Origin: Heracleum sosnowskyi
Lineage: Eukaryota > Streptophyta > Magnoliopsida > Apiales > Apiaceae
Direction of reading: 5' to 3'
Assembly: GCA_030848705.1 (NCBI GenBank)
Contig: CM061245.1
Coordinates: 63,266,006-63,330,005, forward strand
Length of the DNA: 64,000 nt
The notes under the pieces were generated by a model that worked only from the letters and a program-made list of their open reading frames with translations, had not been told where the DNA came from and made no database searches. This document shows positions 1 to 10,316 of this stretch, piece after piece; positions within the stretch are counted from its first letter, which is position 1; each line of letters begins with the position of its first letter. The position numbers and the translations under genes were made by a program.

Positions 1-614
1 AACTTATGCATAATTCTAAGAAATAAAGAAAAAGGAAAAGAAGCTTTCAATAAGCAATATAGTTCTTGTTTATAAACTCCAGTATAGTAGAACGACCATT
101 TAATAAGCAGAGGAAAAGATAAACGAAAAATGTGCAAGAGACTTGATAATTTTTAACAGGCTTTGCACCTAGTCCAAAAATTGTCAAAATGATGCCAACT
201 ATACAATGAAAACAAAAAAAGAATTCCACTGCAGAAGATATAACAATACAAAAAGAAACACCAACAAGCAGCGGCGGACCACTTTCACAAAACCCAAATA
301 TAAAATTAAGAGTTTATCACATTGGAAAATATAACTTGAATTTCAAAAGAGAAGTATACCTGGTATGTACGTATTCTTAGTCACCATCCAGGTATCCCTA
401 TGATTCTGTAAAAAGGTGTTCACTAATCCAAAAATTTGTTCCATTGTGCATACCAGTTGCAAAATATTAACTCACTGTATAAAATGTTATAAATCCTTTT
501 GACTCTCAAGAAAACATATTGCCGAAAGAAAAATTTGTACTTGACAACATAGAAACGAGCAGCACAAGAAGAGGCTGTACCCAATCCGTAAATTCCTATT
601 TCAGTACAATATAA
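1..614. repeat. Segmental duplication, copy 1 (partner 4674-5310)
   Basis: This block matches 4674-5310 almost base for base, with scattered substitutions and small indels. Both copies carry the same A-rich stretch, the same exon-like piece of an ATM-type kinase (here 360-449, there 5050-5139) and the same flanking intron. The partner has about 17 extra bases near its left end (around 4684-4700). The window starts inside this copy, so its true left limit is unknown. Confidence 0.85.
360..449 (-). pseudogene. ATM-like exon copy (MEQIFGLVNTFLQNHRDTW), frameshifted
   Basis: The minus strand encodes MEQIFGLVNTFLQNHRDTW, the segment that follows LRQDA in ATM kinases. Compared with its duplicate at 5050-5139, it has lost two bases just after the DTW codons, which shifts the frame. 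The acceptor AG present in the duplicate is also changed. The 3' border keeps CAG followed by GTATAC, a plausible donor. Confidence 0.75.
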
Positions 615-1265
615 ATTTTGCAACGACACATATCTTAAGTATGGGCTTGTGTATTTTGGGGGTCTGACAATGCCTTCATACAATTTTATCCTACATATTT
701 CCTTTTTTTCCCAGGATCCTACATCTCTTGAAACTGAGGCATGATTTCTAAGAAAGTAGTACACCTATATTAGTACACCTGTGAATATACTACTACTTTA
801 CAGCATATGATCTTCTCACCGTCTGCATCTCATAACCTCTGATTTGATATGTGCATCTATTAAAAATAACTGGGTCTCGGTATCTATCATTAAAATTTTG
901 ATTCTGGTTGAATTCATATCTCTTCCGTCTGATTTTTCACCAAAATTTGCCCAAAGAGGAATATTTAAATTTACTAATGTTATTTAGTATTTACAAAGAG
1001 CCCTTATACAACATGAAAAACTAACATAATGCAATATATAAAAACATTCAGCATCTTGTCTCAGATCATCATTTCCAGATTTTGCAAGTTGGCGGTATTT
1101 GTTACCATCAGAACCTAGGCATTCAACAACCCTAAGCATTTATACCATTCATGGCCCAGTGTTTAGTAATATGAGTAAGAGTCAGCAGGAGAGACGTAAA
1201 CAATGATATGGTAGAAGTCGCAACTGAACTCATTAGCATCTTAGATACATACGTGACTGAATCAA
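581..1265. repeat. 685-bp tandem duplication, unit 1
   Basis: The sequence 581-1265 is repeated head to tail at 1266-1950. I saw one substitution between the units (T or C in the run around 980/1665). The unit carries one ATM-like exon (MNGINA...LRQDA) and intron sequence. The left end of the unit also occurs once more near 5275-5310. Confidence 0.93.
1051..1153 (-). pseudogene. ATM-like exon (NGINA...GSDGNKYRQLAK...LRQDA), first tandem copy
   Basis: The minus strand reads MNGINA and then, after a 2-base deletion, RVVECLGSDGNKYRQLAK and SGNDDLRQDA. This is the highly conserved PIKK segment containing the ATP-binding lysine region. The deletion puts a stop directly after MNGINA. The base after LRQDA is not a GT donor. 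The second tandem copy carries the same deletion. Confidence 0.8.
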
Positions 1266-1950
1266 CCAATCCGTAAATTCCTATTTCAGTACAATATAAA
1301 TTTTGCAACGACACATATCTTAAGTATGGGCTTGTGTATTTTGGGGGTCTGACAATGCCTTCATACAATTTTATCCTACATATTTCCTTTTTTTCCCAGG
1401 ATCCTACATCTCTTGAAACTGAGGCATGATTTCTAAGAAAGTAGTACACCTATATTAGTACACCTGTGAATATACTACTACTTTACAGCATATGATCTTC
1501 TCACCGTCTGCATCTCATAACCTCTGATTTGATATGTGCATCTATTAAAAATAACTGGGTCTCGGTATCTATCATTAAAATTTTGATTCTGGTTGAATTC
1601 ATATCTCTTCCGTCTGATTTTTCACCAAAATTTGCCCAAAGAGGAATATTTAAATTTACTAATGCTATTTAGTATTTACAAAGAGCCCTTATACAACATG
1701 AAAAACTAACATAATGCAATATATAAAAACATTCAGCATCTTGTCTCAGATCATCATTTCCAGATTTTGCAAGTTGGCGGTATTTGTTACCATCAGAACC
1801 TAGGCATTCAACAACCCTAAGCATTTATACCATTCATGGCCCAGTGTTTAGTAATATGAGTAAGAGTCAGCAGGAGAGACGTAAACAATGATATGGTAGA
1901 AGTCGCAACTGAACTCATTAGCATCTTAGATACATACGTGACTGAATCAA
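1266..1950. repeat. 685-bp tandem duplication, unit 2
   Basis: This is the second unit of the 685-bp head-to-tail duplication. It is nearly identical to 581-1265 and runs directly into the VPVVV exon of the ATM-like pseudogene. Confidence 0.93.
1736..1838 (-). pseudogene. ATM-like exon (NGINA...LRQDA), second tandem copy
   Basis: This is a copy of the exon at 1051-1153, with the same 2-base deletion after MNGINA. It lies in the correct order downstream (on the minus strand) of the VPVVV exon. Confidence 0.8.
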
Positions 1951-2038
1951 CTAAACCTTTGAAGTGTGCAAAAGAGCCTTCATGATATTGACAACTGTGA
2001 TCAATGGGAAATGTAGATGTCACCACTACAACAGGTAC
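1938..2038 (-). pseudogene. ATM-like exon (VPVVV...SCQYHEGSF...DSVT)
   Basis: The minus strand reads VPVVVVTSTFPIDHSCQYHE and then GSFAHFKGLVDSVT with no break. This corresponds to the ATM segment that precedes the VMNGINAPKVVEC block. It is bordered by an AG acceptor (2039-2040) and a GTATGT donor starting at 1937, so this exon itself looks intact. Confidence 0.8.
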
Positions 2039-2599
2039 CTGAAGGGCCATCACAACCATATCATGACTTCTGAACAAGATAAAAAAAATAATAATAAGAC
2101 ACTCGTTCTCTTTTAAACTAGGACAGGAGAAAAAATATTGGTGAATTCACATCACTTGGTCTCTTGTTAATCAGGGATTTCATCAATACTTACAAGTTCA
2201 ATGCCGAATACTTCGAATATCTCTCGGCAGAGTGACCTTTTTATTGGTATCCTGTGAACAATATTATGCTCCAATTCTAGGTGAACATACATTATCCACA
2301 CATTGATTATTAGTTTTGTCACTGCAAGATTCAAGTGTACTTGTATCTGAACTGATAGTTTAATGATTATGAAAATAATCCGTAAACAATATGGCTAACC
2401 TCCTTCTTTGTCTCTAGTTCTGCAAGTTGATGTACAACTTAATACATAATACATAATACATTTAAACATTTGTTACATAATATTGCAACTTAACCATTTG
2501 TTTCAGCTACATAATACATGAAGGGCGAGTTATTGCAAAGATACTTGAGAATTCGAAAATAATTAAACTCAGACAACTTAGAAAAACAATGAGAAAATT

Positions 2600-2795
2600 G
2601 AAATGATATATACTTGTCTAATAACTCATTTAAAAGGTTTTCCGCAGCATACTTCTTATCCATACCCACCACAAAAGAGTAACGACGCCTTTGATTCTAT
2701 CACCATTTTCCAGTGTTAAAAGCTACAGCGAGTAAAATTAGCTTCTACCAAATAATCAAATTCAACAAATTTATACGACTTAAGGTGTTGGATAC
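2600..2795 (-). pseudogene. ATM-like FAT-region exons (HLKSYKFV..., FVVGMDKKYAAENLLNEL)
   Basis: Two neighbouring blocks match the end of the ATM FAT domain. The first (from 2795) begins after TTTCAG and reads GIQHLKSYKFVEFDYLVEA. The second (about 2715-2608) contains NGDRIK in one frame and RYSFVVGMDKKYAAENLLNE in another, so a small deletion has shifted the frame between them. Plant ATM has ...SYKFVPLVYQ... and NGDRVKDKQ...FVVDMDKK.AAE.LLNEL at this place. Confidence 0.7.
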
Positions 2796-3062
2796 CTGAA
2801 AGACGGTATGGTACGGATGGTCGATAGCCATTTTCTTCAGAAGAGAAACCAAAGCAAACTGCAAAACACACTCCATTAAAGTATGCTGATAAAAGATTTT
2901 TAGGTCTTACAATTGAAAATTGAACAATCAATTTCGCAAAAAAAGAAAAATGTATATTATGCTTTTGATTTTAGCTCACGCCTGTGTTTTTAATTTAATA
3001 CAAGTACAAGATGATTTTCACCCATATTACCCTCAGTGGTTCCCTAATACAGGAAAGAGGTA

Positions 3063-3130
3063 CATTACCTGGATAACCTTCTGTAGACGTCCATATCTCA
3101 ACTACAAAGTCTAACGAGCTGTAATTTGCC
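3063..3130 (-). pseudogene. Exon-like block SSLDFVVEIWTSTEGYP
   Basis: The minus strand gives SSLDFVVEIWTSTEGYP followed by a GTAATG donor. Degenerate copies lie at about 5755-5812 and 6176-6245, each next to a similar A-rich leader. The protein is not recognised. It may be another exon of the ATM-like gene, but I could not place it in the ATM sequence I remember. Confidence 0.4.
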
Positions 3131-3935
3131 ATAATACACAGATGGAGAATACGTACATCACTGCCTTACTCGTCCTCCTTGTCTCCTATATCTTTTTCAA
3201 TACGCAGATAATGATCTAAAACGTACCTGATCAAAATCAGAAAACACTGAAACTGATTGTTACGACAATAGCAACAAATACCTACTCAAAACGAAACCAA
3301 ATATGACCGCACAAGTCCTCATTAGTCACTTTTCAGGAAAAAAACTCGAGAGGAACCTAAAATCTTCATTAACACCACCAAAAAATAGCAACGGAAATCG
3401 TCAACCATAAAGAGTAAACATAAGGCACGATAATGAAGATCAAGATAAGATTACCACACAAATCCTTGGTAGTCACTTTCCGGACAAAATTACTCGAGAG
3501 AAACCTAGAATCATCATGACCCAGTGTTTAGTAATATGAGTGAGTAGGTACCAATATAATAGCATCCACAAAAAACTAGCAATAGGCATGATAATGATGT
3601 CAGAATTGTCTACCATCAGGCACGAGAAAGTAAGCCTACCATAACAATCTTGAAGGAGCCAAAATTGTCTTCATCATCATCTTTGTGTATAAATACATTT
3701 AATTCTCGCCAAAACAATTGTTCTCATCATCAATTTCACTTATGTAAGCAATAATATCCCACAACATCTAATTAGAACATACACATCTTCACCTAAATTC
3801 ATAAATAAAAGTAACGGAGGAAAAGAACCATAAATCTGCTTATGATAGAGATAGCATCCTTATGTTTGATAATTCAGCCTACACTAATGTAGAATAATTA
3901 GCCTACAACTACTGTATATATATGTATTTGGAGGG

Positions 3936-3940
3936 GGGTG

Positions 3941-3971
<31 letters not shown>

Positions 3972-3980
3972 GGGGGGGGA
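3936..3980. repeat. (GA)n and poly-G simple repeat
   Basis: Alternating GA runs straight into about 18 consecutive G. It is a simple repeat with no gene content. Confidence 0.9.
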
Positions 3981-4567
3981 AGAGTTGATGACCATCGTAC
4001 GTGTCCAGTACAATCCATTATCCAGAATAGGACATCTCTGTAAAAAGTACCTATATTACATTATAAGCGTATATATGAACTCGCACAGAAAAAAAAAAGG
4101 AATCTCAAATCGCACATATATAAGTAAAAGATGTCAGTGAGAGACGGGGAGAGCGAGACTGCAAGAGAGAGACAGAGTATGAGAGAACTCTACCATCATA
4201 CGTTGAAAGAGTCCTGACTCTGTCTTTATCATTGTCACCCCTGTAGTGTCATACAATCTCGCATACAAGCCAAAACCTGCGTTGATCATATTCGATTATG
4301 CCACGAGTAAAAAACAGCTTCTAGACAAAATATGTATATATTCACTAAGGAATTGAGAATAAAATCAAACCAAAGACCATCCTCGGTAGTATGCCTGTTG
4401 CATAATCAAAAACCTCCATATCCTTTAAACCATATCAATTTCTGAATCATTCACACCAACTATAATAATAAATAAATACATGGAAGGAGAAACATTAATA
4501 GCCTAAGATGACCCACGATATAATGTGCGAATCTCAATTATATCGCATGGAATGTAAATTGACTGAC

Positions 4568-5139
4568 CTTCCTATAAGATATTCCCCCAAAGGTACATTA
4601 TCGCTCACCCACTCAAGAACACCAGCACTATGTGTAAAACGAACCACCTGCCTCCAAGAAATATCACAATTTTAAACTTATGCATGTTTCTGTATTACAT
4701 AATTCTAAGAAATAAAGAAAAAGGAAAAGAAGCTTTCAGTAACCAATATAGTTCTTGTTTATAAACTCCAGTATAGTAGAACGACCATTTAATAAACAGA
4801 GGAAAAGATAAACGAAAAATGTGCAAGAGACGTGATAATTTTTAACAGGCATTGCACCTAATCCAAAAATTGTCAAAATGATGCCAACTATACAAGGGAA
4901 AACAAAAAAAGAATTCTACTGCAGAAGATATAACAATACAAAAAGAAACACCAACAAGCAGCGGTGGACCATGTTCACAAAACCCAAATATAAAATTAAG
5001 AGTTTATCACATTGGAAAATATAACTTGAATTTCAAAAGAGAAGTATACCTGGTATGTAAGTATTCTTAGTCTCCATTTCCAGGTATCCCTATGATTCTG
5101 TAAAAAGGTGTTCACTAATCCAAAAATTTGTTCCATTAC
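4568..5139 (-). pseudogene. ATM: Second ATM-like fragment: exons MEQIFG... and VVRFTHSAGVLEW...
   Basis: Two adjacent exons of an ATM-type kinase are intact in frame here. Exon 5139-5050 encodes MEQIFGLVNTFLQNHRDTWK and then WRLRILTYQ, with acceptor CAG and donor GTATAC. Exon 4647-4568 encodes VVRFTHSAGVLEWVSDNVPL followed by GEYLIG, with acceptor CAG and donor GTCAGT. The second exon corresponds to the family motif VVPFTPSAGVLEWV...PLG.YLIGS. Two prolines in that motif are replaced (R and H). The fragment lies 5' of the FAT exons, so the exon order is scrambled, which fits a duplicated pseudogene. Confidence 0.78.
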
Positions 5140-5310
5140 CTGACCAGTTGCAAAATATTAACTCACTGTATAAAATGTTATAAATCCTTTTGACTCTCAA
5201 GAAAACATATAGCTGAAAGAAAAATTTGTACTTGACAACATAGAAATGAGAAGGCACAAGAAGAGGCTGTGCCCAATCCGTAAATTCCTATTTCAGTACA
5301 ATATAAATTT
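4674..5310. repeat. Segmental duplication, copy 2 (partner 1-614)
   Basis: This is the better-preserved copy of the block at 1-614. It keeps the intact exon at 5050-5139 and breaks off at about 5310, where unrelated sequence begins. Confidence 0.85.
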
Positions 5311-6590
5311 GGCCATCTTGAGGCAATTTGGTAAACTAGAGGTATAAACTCGTAAGAATGAACCTGGTAATAAGATTAAAGAAGGGTGTTAAACTAACAT
5401 AAGATACAATTCCCCTAAACAACAGTTCTTCGTCTCTTCAACACGCAGTATCAAACCCAAGTAAATATCAGAACATTAACTTTGACTGGGCCTTAGATTA
5501 AATTTTAACCCATAATTGATTACCTTTTTCTGCTAAAACTTATCATTTTTTTCTATTTCTTGTAGTTAGTAACTGAACCATGGATCTCCTTGCTTACTAA
5601 TAGACATAAATAGACATATATGTCGTGTGCAAAACGCAACTTTTAAACATATTTCTATATATTCACCAAACACTTGAGAATAAAATTAAACCAGAGACCA
5701 TCCTCAGTAGTTCTCACCATGCAACTGTTGTATTAACTAATACAGGAAAGAGAAACATTACCTTGATAACCTACTGTAGAATGTTCATATCTCAACTCAG
5801 CGATAAAGTCACATTGACTGAATAACATGCAAGCCAAATCTAATACAAAAGCCGACAAACTTACTGTATAATGATCTGGACGAAGACTTCAGAGGCTAGA
5901 AATTGCACCCTCATAGTAGCTATGATCTGGTATTCCTTGTAAAGTTTATACCATGTCCAGAAAGAGAAAACATTTATCATTCCTATATGAACCCAAAACC
6001 TGTTCACCAGTGAAAGTTACCACATAAAAACACTTGTCAACATAGGGTGAAGTACTGGTGCCAACAAAAGCAAATTTCTGATTATCAAGTGGTTTAACAT
6101 TCTGTTTAAGCAAATTACACATTCAAACATTGGATATGGTAGTAATGACGTCATTACTACAGATAGGAAAGAAAAACATTACCTAGATAATCTACCTTAG
6201 AAGGTCCATATCTCAACTACAAAGTCTAACAAGCCGTAATTTTCCAAAATACACATATAGTACAAATACCTACTAAAAACGAAACTAAATATAAACACAC
6301 AAGTCCTCATTAGTCACTTTCCAGGAAAAAATAACTTTAGAGGAACCTAGAATCTTTATTAACACCACCAAAAAATAGCAGAAGAATACCTTTATTTCTC
6401 TGAACTTTAGAAGTCATCTGTCTTCTGTAAAACCCATTCAAATAACCTAAATCAGGTTACATAAATACCAAATCAAGAATTCATCAACTCGATAACACAC
6501 ACACGCAAACACATTAAAATTCCCTTAATCTAACTGATTACAGATTATATATTCATACAGCAAAGACCCTATATAAAGACACATATACAT
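5311..6590. other. Duplicated intron-like DNA of the ATM-like locus
   Basis: No intact coding region. 5645-5712 resembles 4320-4390, and 6176-6395 resembles 3063-3395, so the stretch consists of repeated pieces of the same locus. Near 6390-6418 the minus strand has an AG acceptor, then ATG with MTSKVQRNK, then a GTATTC donor. This could be the first coding exon of the ATM-like gene (plant ATM begins with a TSR.V-type sequence), but it is only nine codons long. Confidence 0.4.
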
Positions 6591-7003
6591 TCAAAAACCC
6601 ATATAAAAATCACTTGAATCAAGAAAATCAAAACCCTACACAAATTCATGAAAACCCCACAAAAATTCACACGCAAATATAAATCTCTACACCCCTAATT
6701 CTTCAAAACTCACACAAAAAAATCAAAAACCCATATAAAAATCACTTGAATCAAGAAAATCAAAACCCTACACAAATTCATGAAAACCCCACAAAAATTC
6801 ACACACAAATATAAATCTCTACACCCCTAATTCTTCAAAACTCACACAAAAAAATCCAAAACCCATATAAAAATCACTTGAATCAAGAAAATCAAAACCC
6901 TACACAAATTCATGAAAACCCCACAAAAATTGACACACAAATATAAATCTCTACACCCCTAATTCTTCAAAACTCACACAAAAAAATCCAAAACCCATAC
7001 AAA
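6591..7003. repeat. 132-bp tandem repeat, three copies plus a partial
   Basis: Units start at 6591, 6723 and 6855, with a partial unit from 6987, giving a period of exactly 132 bp. The copies differ at only a few positions. On the minus strand the array lies between the promoter-like sequence near 7270 and the first possible coding exon, so it sits in a 5' leader or first intron. Confidence 0.95.
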
Positions 7004-7097
7004 AAATCAATTATACACATCAACAAAACTATAATCTACAAATATAAATACATATTTTAACCCCCCCCCCCTATTTTTCAACAAGAAATAATCTCGT

Positions 7098-7232
7098 AAA
7101 ACCCCTCTCTTAATTTCTATGTCTCTCTCTAACTCTCCTATTTTCAAAACTCTCTCTGCGTGTGTTTCTCTCTCTCTCTGACTCTCTCTTTCTCTCCCTC
7201 TATCTATCTTTCTCTCTCTCTATATCTATTAG
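7098..7232. repeat. CT-rich (GA-rich on minus) microsatellite tract
   Basis: Long runs of TC and CTCT, broken by TATC. On the minus strand this is a GA-rich stretch just downstream of the TATA-like box, a common make-up for plant 5' untranslated leaders. Confidence 0.85.
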
Positions 7233-7264
7233 TTGTGTTTTCTGTTTTTCAAATGCCTCGGGAG

Positions 7265-7274
7265 TTTATTTATA
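7265..7274 (-). promoter_or_regulatory. Probable TATA box of the ATM-like locus
   Basis: The minus strand has TATAAATAAA, followed about 30 bases later by a pyrimidine/GA-rich leader and then the 132-bp repeats and ATM-like exons on the same strand. The position is right for a core promoter, but no transcript evidence is available. Confidence 0.4.
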
Positions 7275-7299
7275 ATTTCATATGACGACCGTTGGATCA

Positions 7300-9708
7300 C
7301 TTTTAATATAACGGTTAATGAGCTTTCATCCCCCACAGTAACTCTTTATAGACATGTTTTTTACCCATGTGGCTGTCCACAAGTGTTTTGCAGGTACAGG
7401 TAGTAACGTTCTTTTCACGTTTAATTTTATTTTTCAATTTTCTAAAATTAATATATTTCCCTACTTCTGTTCTAAAGAATATACTGTCATTTATTTAATT
7501 AATAATAAAAACACCGGAATATGGATTTGACAAAATATTTTTATTTCAATAAAATTAATAATATTTAAATTTTAAAACTATTACTATTAAATTGAATAAC
7601 ATCCCTTGCTACGATTAATAGCAAAGACGTTAAAAAGGCTTATTAGGGATCTCCCCGAATGGGATTTCTCTGGTATCTCGTCTCAGAGGTACAAAGAGTG
7701 TTAGGCGGATAATAGATCCAATGAGGTCCAGCCTGTAGTCTAGTCTCTAGAAGGTCATAGTCTTCGAAAGAGGGAGAAATCCCGCTTGGTTATTAACTTA
7801 GCAAAAAAAAAAAGAGTCAAACATCGATTTATTAAATTTATATAACAAAAATAATAACGAAACACATTGATAAATAATCAGGTTTACATTAAAATTTAAA
7901 AAATAATGAACAAATCGAAATAATGACAAAAATACCAACATTTTAAAGATGCGTAACAACACTTGATATCTCAGAGATATGCGTATTAAAGAATTATACC
8001 CCTTTAGAAGATGCGTATTATATGATATGCAATCTGCAAATGCGTAATAAATGGGTAAAATTGACCAAAGATCTGAAAGATAGTATTTGTGTCACTCTTG
8101 ATTTGAAAATGGGCATTATTGGCTTTTGTCCTGAACAAATCTTATACATATTTATTTATTTGAGTATTAGTTTAATTGAATTTTTTTAACATGTTGGTTC
8201 CATATATTTGTTCAAAATAGTTGTTAGATTGGATTTTCATCAAATTTTTGTTTTTTTAAAATTTTAGGTCTTTATTTTCGTAACATGGTTTTTCTTCAAT
8301 TGATTTTATTCGTAATTAGTAGATTTAAAAAATAATTTGTTGAATATTTTTCATTAGTAATAAAAGATATTTTTATATGATTTTATTCTCGTATTAATTA
8401 TATTTTTTGTTATAATTGATTTTTAAAAAATTACTTTTAATAATCGTTACTTTAAAAAAAATAATTTTTGATTTAGTGATGGTTTAACAAAAATTTTCAA
8501 TTAAAACTACCCGAAAATTAAAGAGACAAGAAAGTAACGATTTTTTATGTTGAAAATTCTATTTGGTTTAGAAAATCTATTTATATTTTATTTAAATTAT
8601 CAAAATATCATTTTTAGTACTTGAATATAGTTCTACTAACAACAAAATACGCTTCTTAATATTATATCCAACAATTCGCATCTATCTATTTTAAGATCTA
8701 ATTGTTCTTATTTTTTTGGTTATAACAAAAATTGTATATAATTTCCGTATTAAATATTAATTGAACGGGGTCTCCTTATTAAGGTTATAACTACTTATTA
8801 GTTTAGACATTCGGAAAATCGAATTCTAATACAAACTTTTTTTAAAGCATATCGTCTTTGGATAATAATTTTTTTTTCTTATATGGTATAGTGTTGATCG
8901 TCTATTTTTAAAAATATTATATCAAACGTTTAATATTGTTTTGGCGGTACCGAGGACCACACTATCAAAGTTTTGAATAAGATCACTTTTACGCTTATTG
9001 TATACTTAGCTTATAACTCGTGCAATGTACGATTCTTTTAAAAAATATATATAATTTTATTAATTATCAAAATTATTTTTAATTTAATGACGTTTTAGTA
9101 ATTATTATTCAACTGGAATTGCCCAAGAACCGAATAGAAAACTAAGTTATGAATTTTTACATTGACAATTCTATTCAACTTAGAAAAACTACTCATATTT
9201 AGTTTATATTATTAAAATTCACCTTTTAGTATTTTTAATATAATTCTAATAACAATGAAATATACTTTTTAATATTAGATCGAACGATTCTCATTAACCT
9301 ATTATAAGATCACCGGTCCTTATTAGTTTAGCGGTACATGAACTAAAATTTTGGATAAGATCCCTTTTACGCTTATTTATATAAGGATATAATAAGAATT
9401 AACATATGGATAGATGGATCTCTATCGATGTATAAATATATTAATAAATTTTTTTTAATCAATTTTAATTGTAATTCGTAATAAAAGGACTCTCATTTGT
9501 TTCAACAATTAGAATTTTTTTATATTTTATGCAATTTTTTTCTTATCATTTTTTTTTAATTACACAAAATCCATCTGCCTTTCGTATACTTGCGACAATC
9601 ACCCTGTAACATAACACATCGACAATTATAAACTAATACATAGATATATAATTTTAGTTATTATGATAAATTGAATTACTATTTTAAAAACATGCATATA
9701 TATATATG
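7300..9708. other. AT-rich intergenic DNA with a diverged repeat pair
   Basis: No coding region recognised. 8539-8698 and 9151-9312 are diverged copies of one sequence about 612 bp apart; both end in a block reading TTAAGATC or TATAAGATC. The phrases around 8980 and 9355, both ending TTTACGCTTAT, also recur. 7640-7790 is less AT-rich but unrecognised. Confidence 0.5.
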
Positions 9709-10133
9709 CATTCCAGAGAGAACTTCTTATATAAAGTCCGAGAGAGAACCATTACATAAATATTCATAATACATATTTTTATCACATTTTTTATTAGATA
9801 TGATTATAAATTTCAATTATTAAATCAAAAAATGAAATTAAACTCCTTTTTTTAAAAAAAAATTGAAAATTAGTCAAATAGTCCAAAGTGATTCTACAGC
9901 AGAATCAAATCTATTCAAAATGATTCTGCAGCAGAATAAAATTTAAAATCAATGTTTTTATTCAAATTTTAAATGTTAAATTTTTTATAAAATTTGTATA
10001 TGCTAATATTCTACGTTAGAATCAGATTATATATTTTATGTAAAAAAATTAAAATTATTTATGAGATTCTATAATAGAATATATGGTTCCCTTCGATTCT
10101 CTGTATAAGATGGTTCTCTCTAGAACAATGGCC
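9709..10133. mobile_element. MITE-like insertion (about 425 bp) with inverted ends
   Basis: The left end (from 9709, CATTCCAGAGAGAAC...) and the reverse complement of the right end (GGCCATTGTTCTAGAGAGAAC...) are similar over about 45 bases, including CTTATA and GAACCAT blocks. The direct repeat TATATATATG flanks it (9699-9708 and 10134-10143), as expected for a Mutator-type 9-10 bp duplication. Because this repeat is AT-rich it could be chance. The interior has two GATTCTGCAGCAGAATC-like palindromes and no ORF. Confidence 0.45.
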
Positions 10134-10302
10134 TATATATATGAATATATCACTAAATATATTTTTATTAGATATGTTGTTTTAACTTTTATTTGGTATA
10201 AGTGGTGCTAATCATATCGAGTTGTAGAATTTCTTCCCAATTTTTGTACCAATTTTAGACTATATTTTAATCAATATGAAAGCTATCACCGAGAAAATAA
10301 AA

Positions 10303-10316
10303 GAGTTTATAGTTTT
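10303..10316. repeat. Target-site duplication, left (GAGTTTATAGTTTT)
   Basis: The 14-bp sequence GAGTTTATAGTTTT is repeated at 12289-12302, exactly around the retroposed DUF4283 pseudogene. Confidence 0.85.

Larger units (their letters stand above)
357..2795 (-). pseudogene. ATM: ATM-like PI3K-related kinase pseudogene, FAT end to N-lobe
   Basis: ATM is a nuclear PIKK that signals DNA double-strand breaks. Reading the minus strand from right to left, exon-sized blocks appear in the order expected for plant ATM: two FAT-region blocks (2795 down to 2600), a PI3K N-lobe block with VPVVV...SCQYHEGSF (2038-1938), the block ending NDDLRQDA (1838-1736, repeated at 1153-1051), and MEQIFGLVNTFLQNHRDTW (449-360). 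Several blocks have splice-like borders (CAG before, GTATGT or GTATAC after). Frameshifts, lost splice sites and duplicated exons show that the copy is dead. The catalytic loop would lie left of the window. The assignment rests on remembered conserved ATM motifs, and the order and number of matches make it strong. Confidence 0.75.

Noticed and set aside
423..764. Minus-strand frame containing YEGIVRPPKYTSPYLRYVSL
   Set aside because: It lies between two ATM-like exons in intron position and matches nothing I know. Its repetition at 1266-1449 only reflects the tandem duplication.
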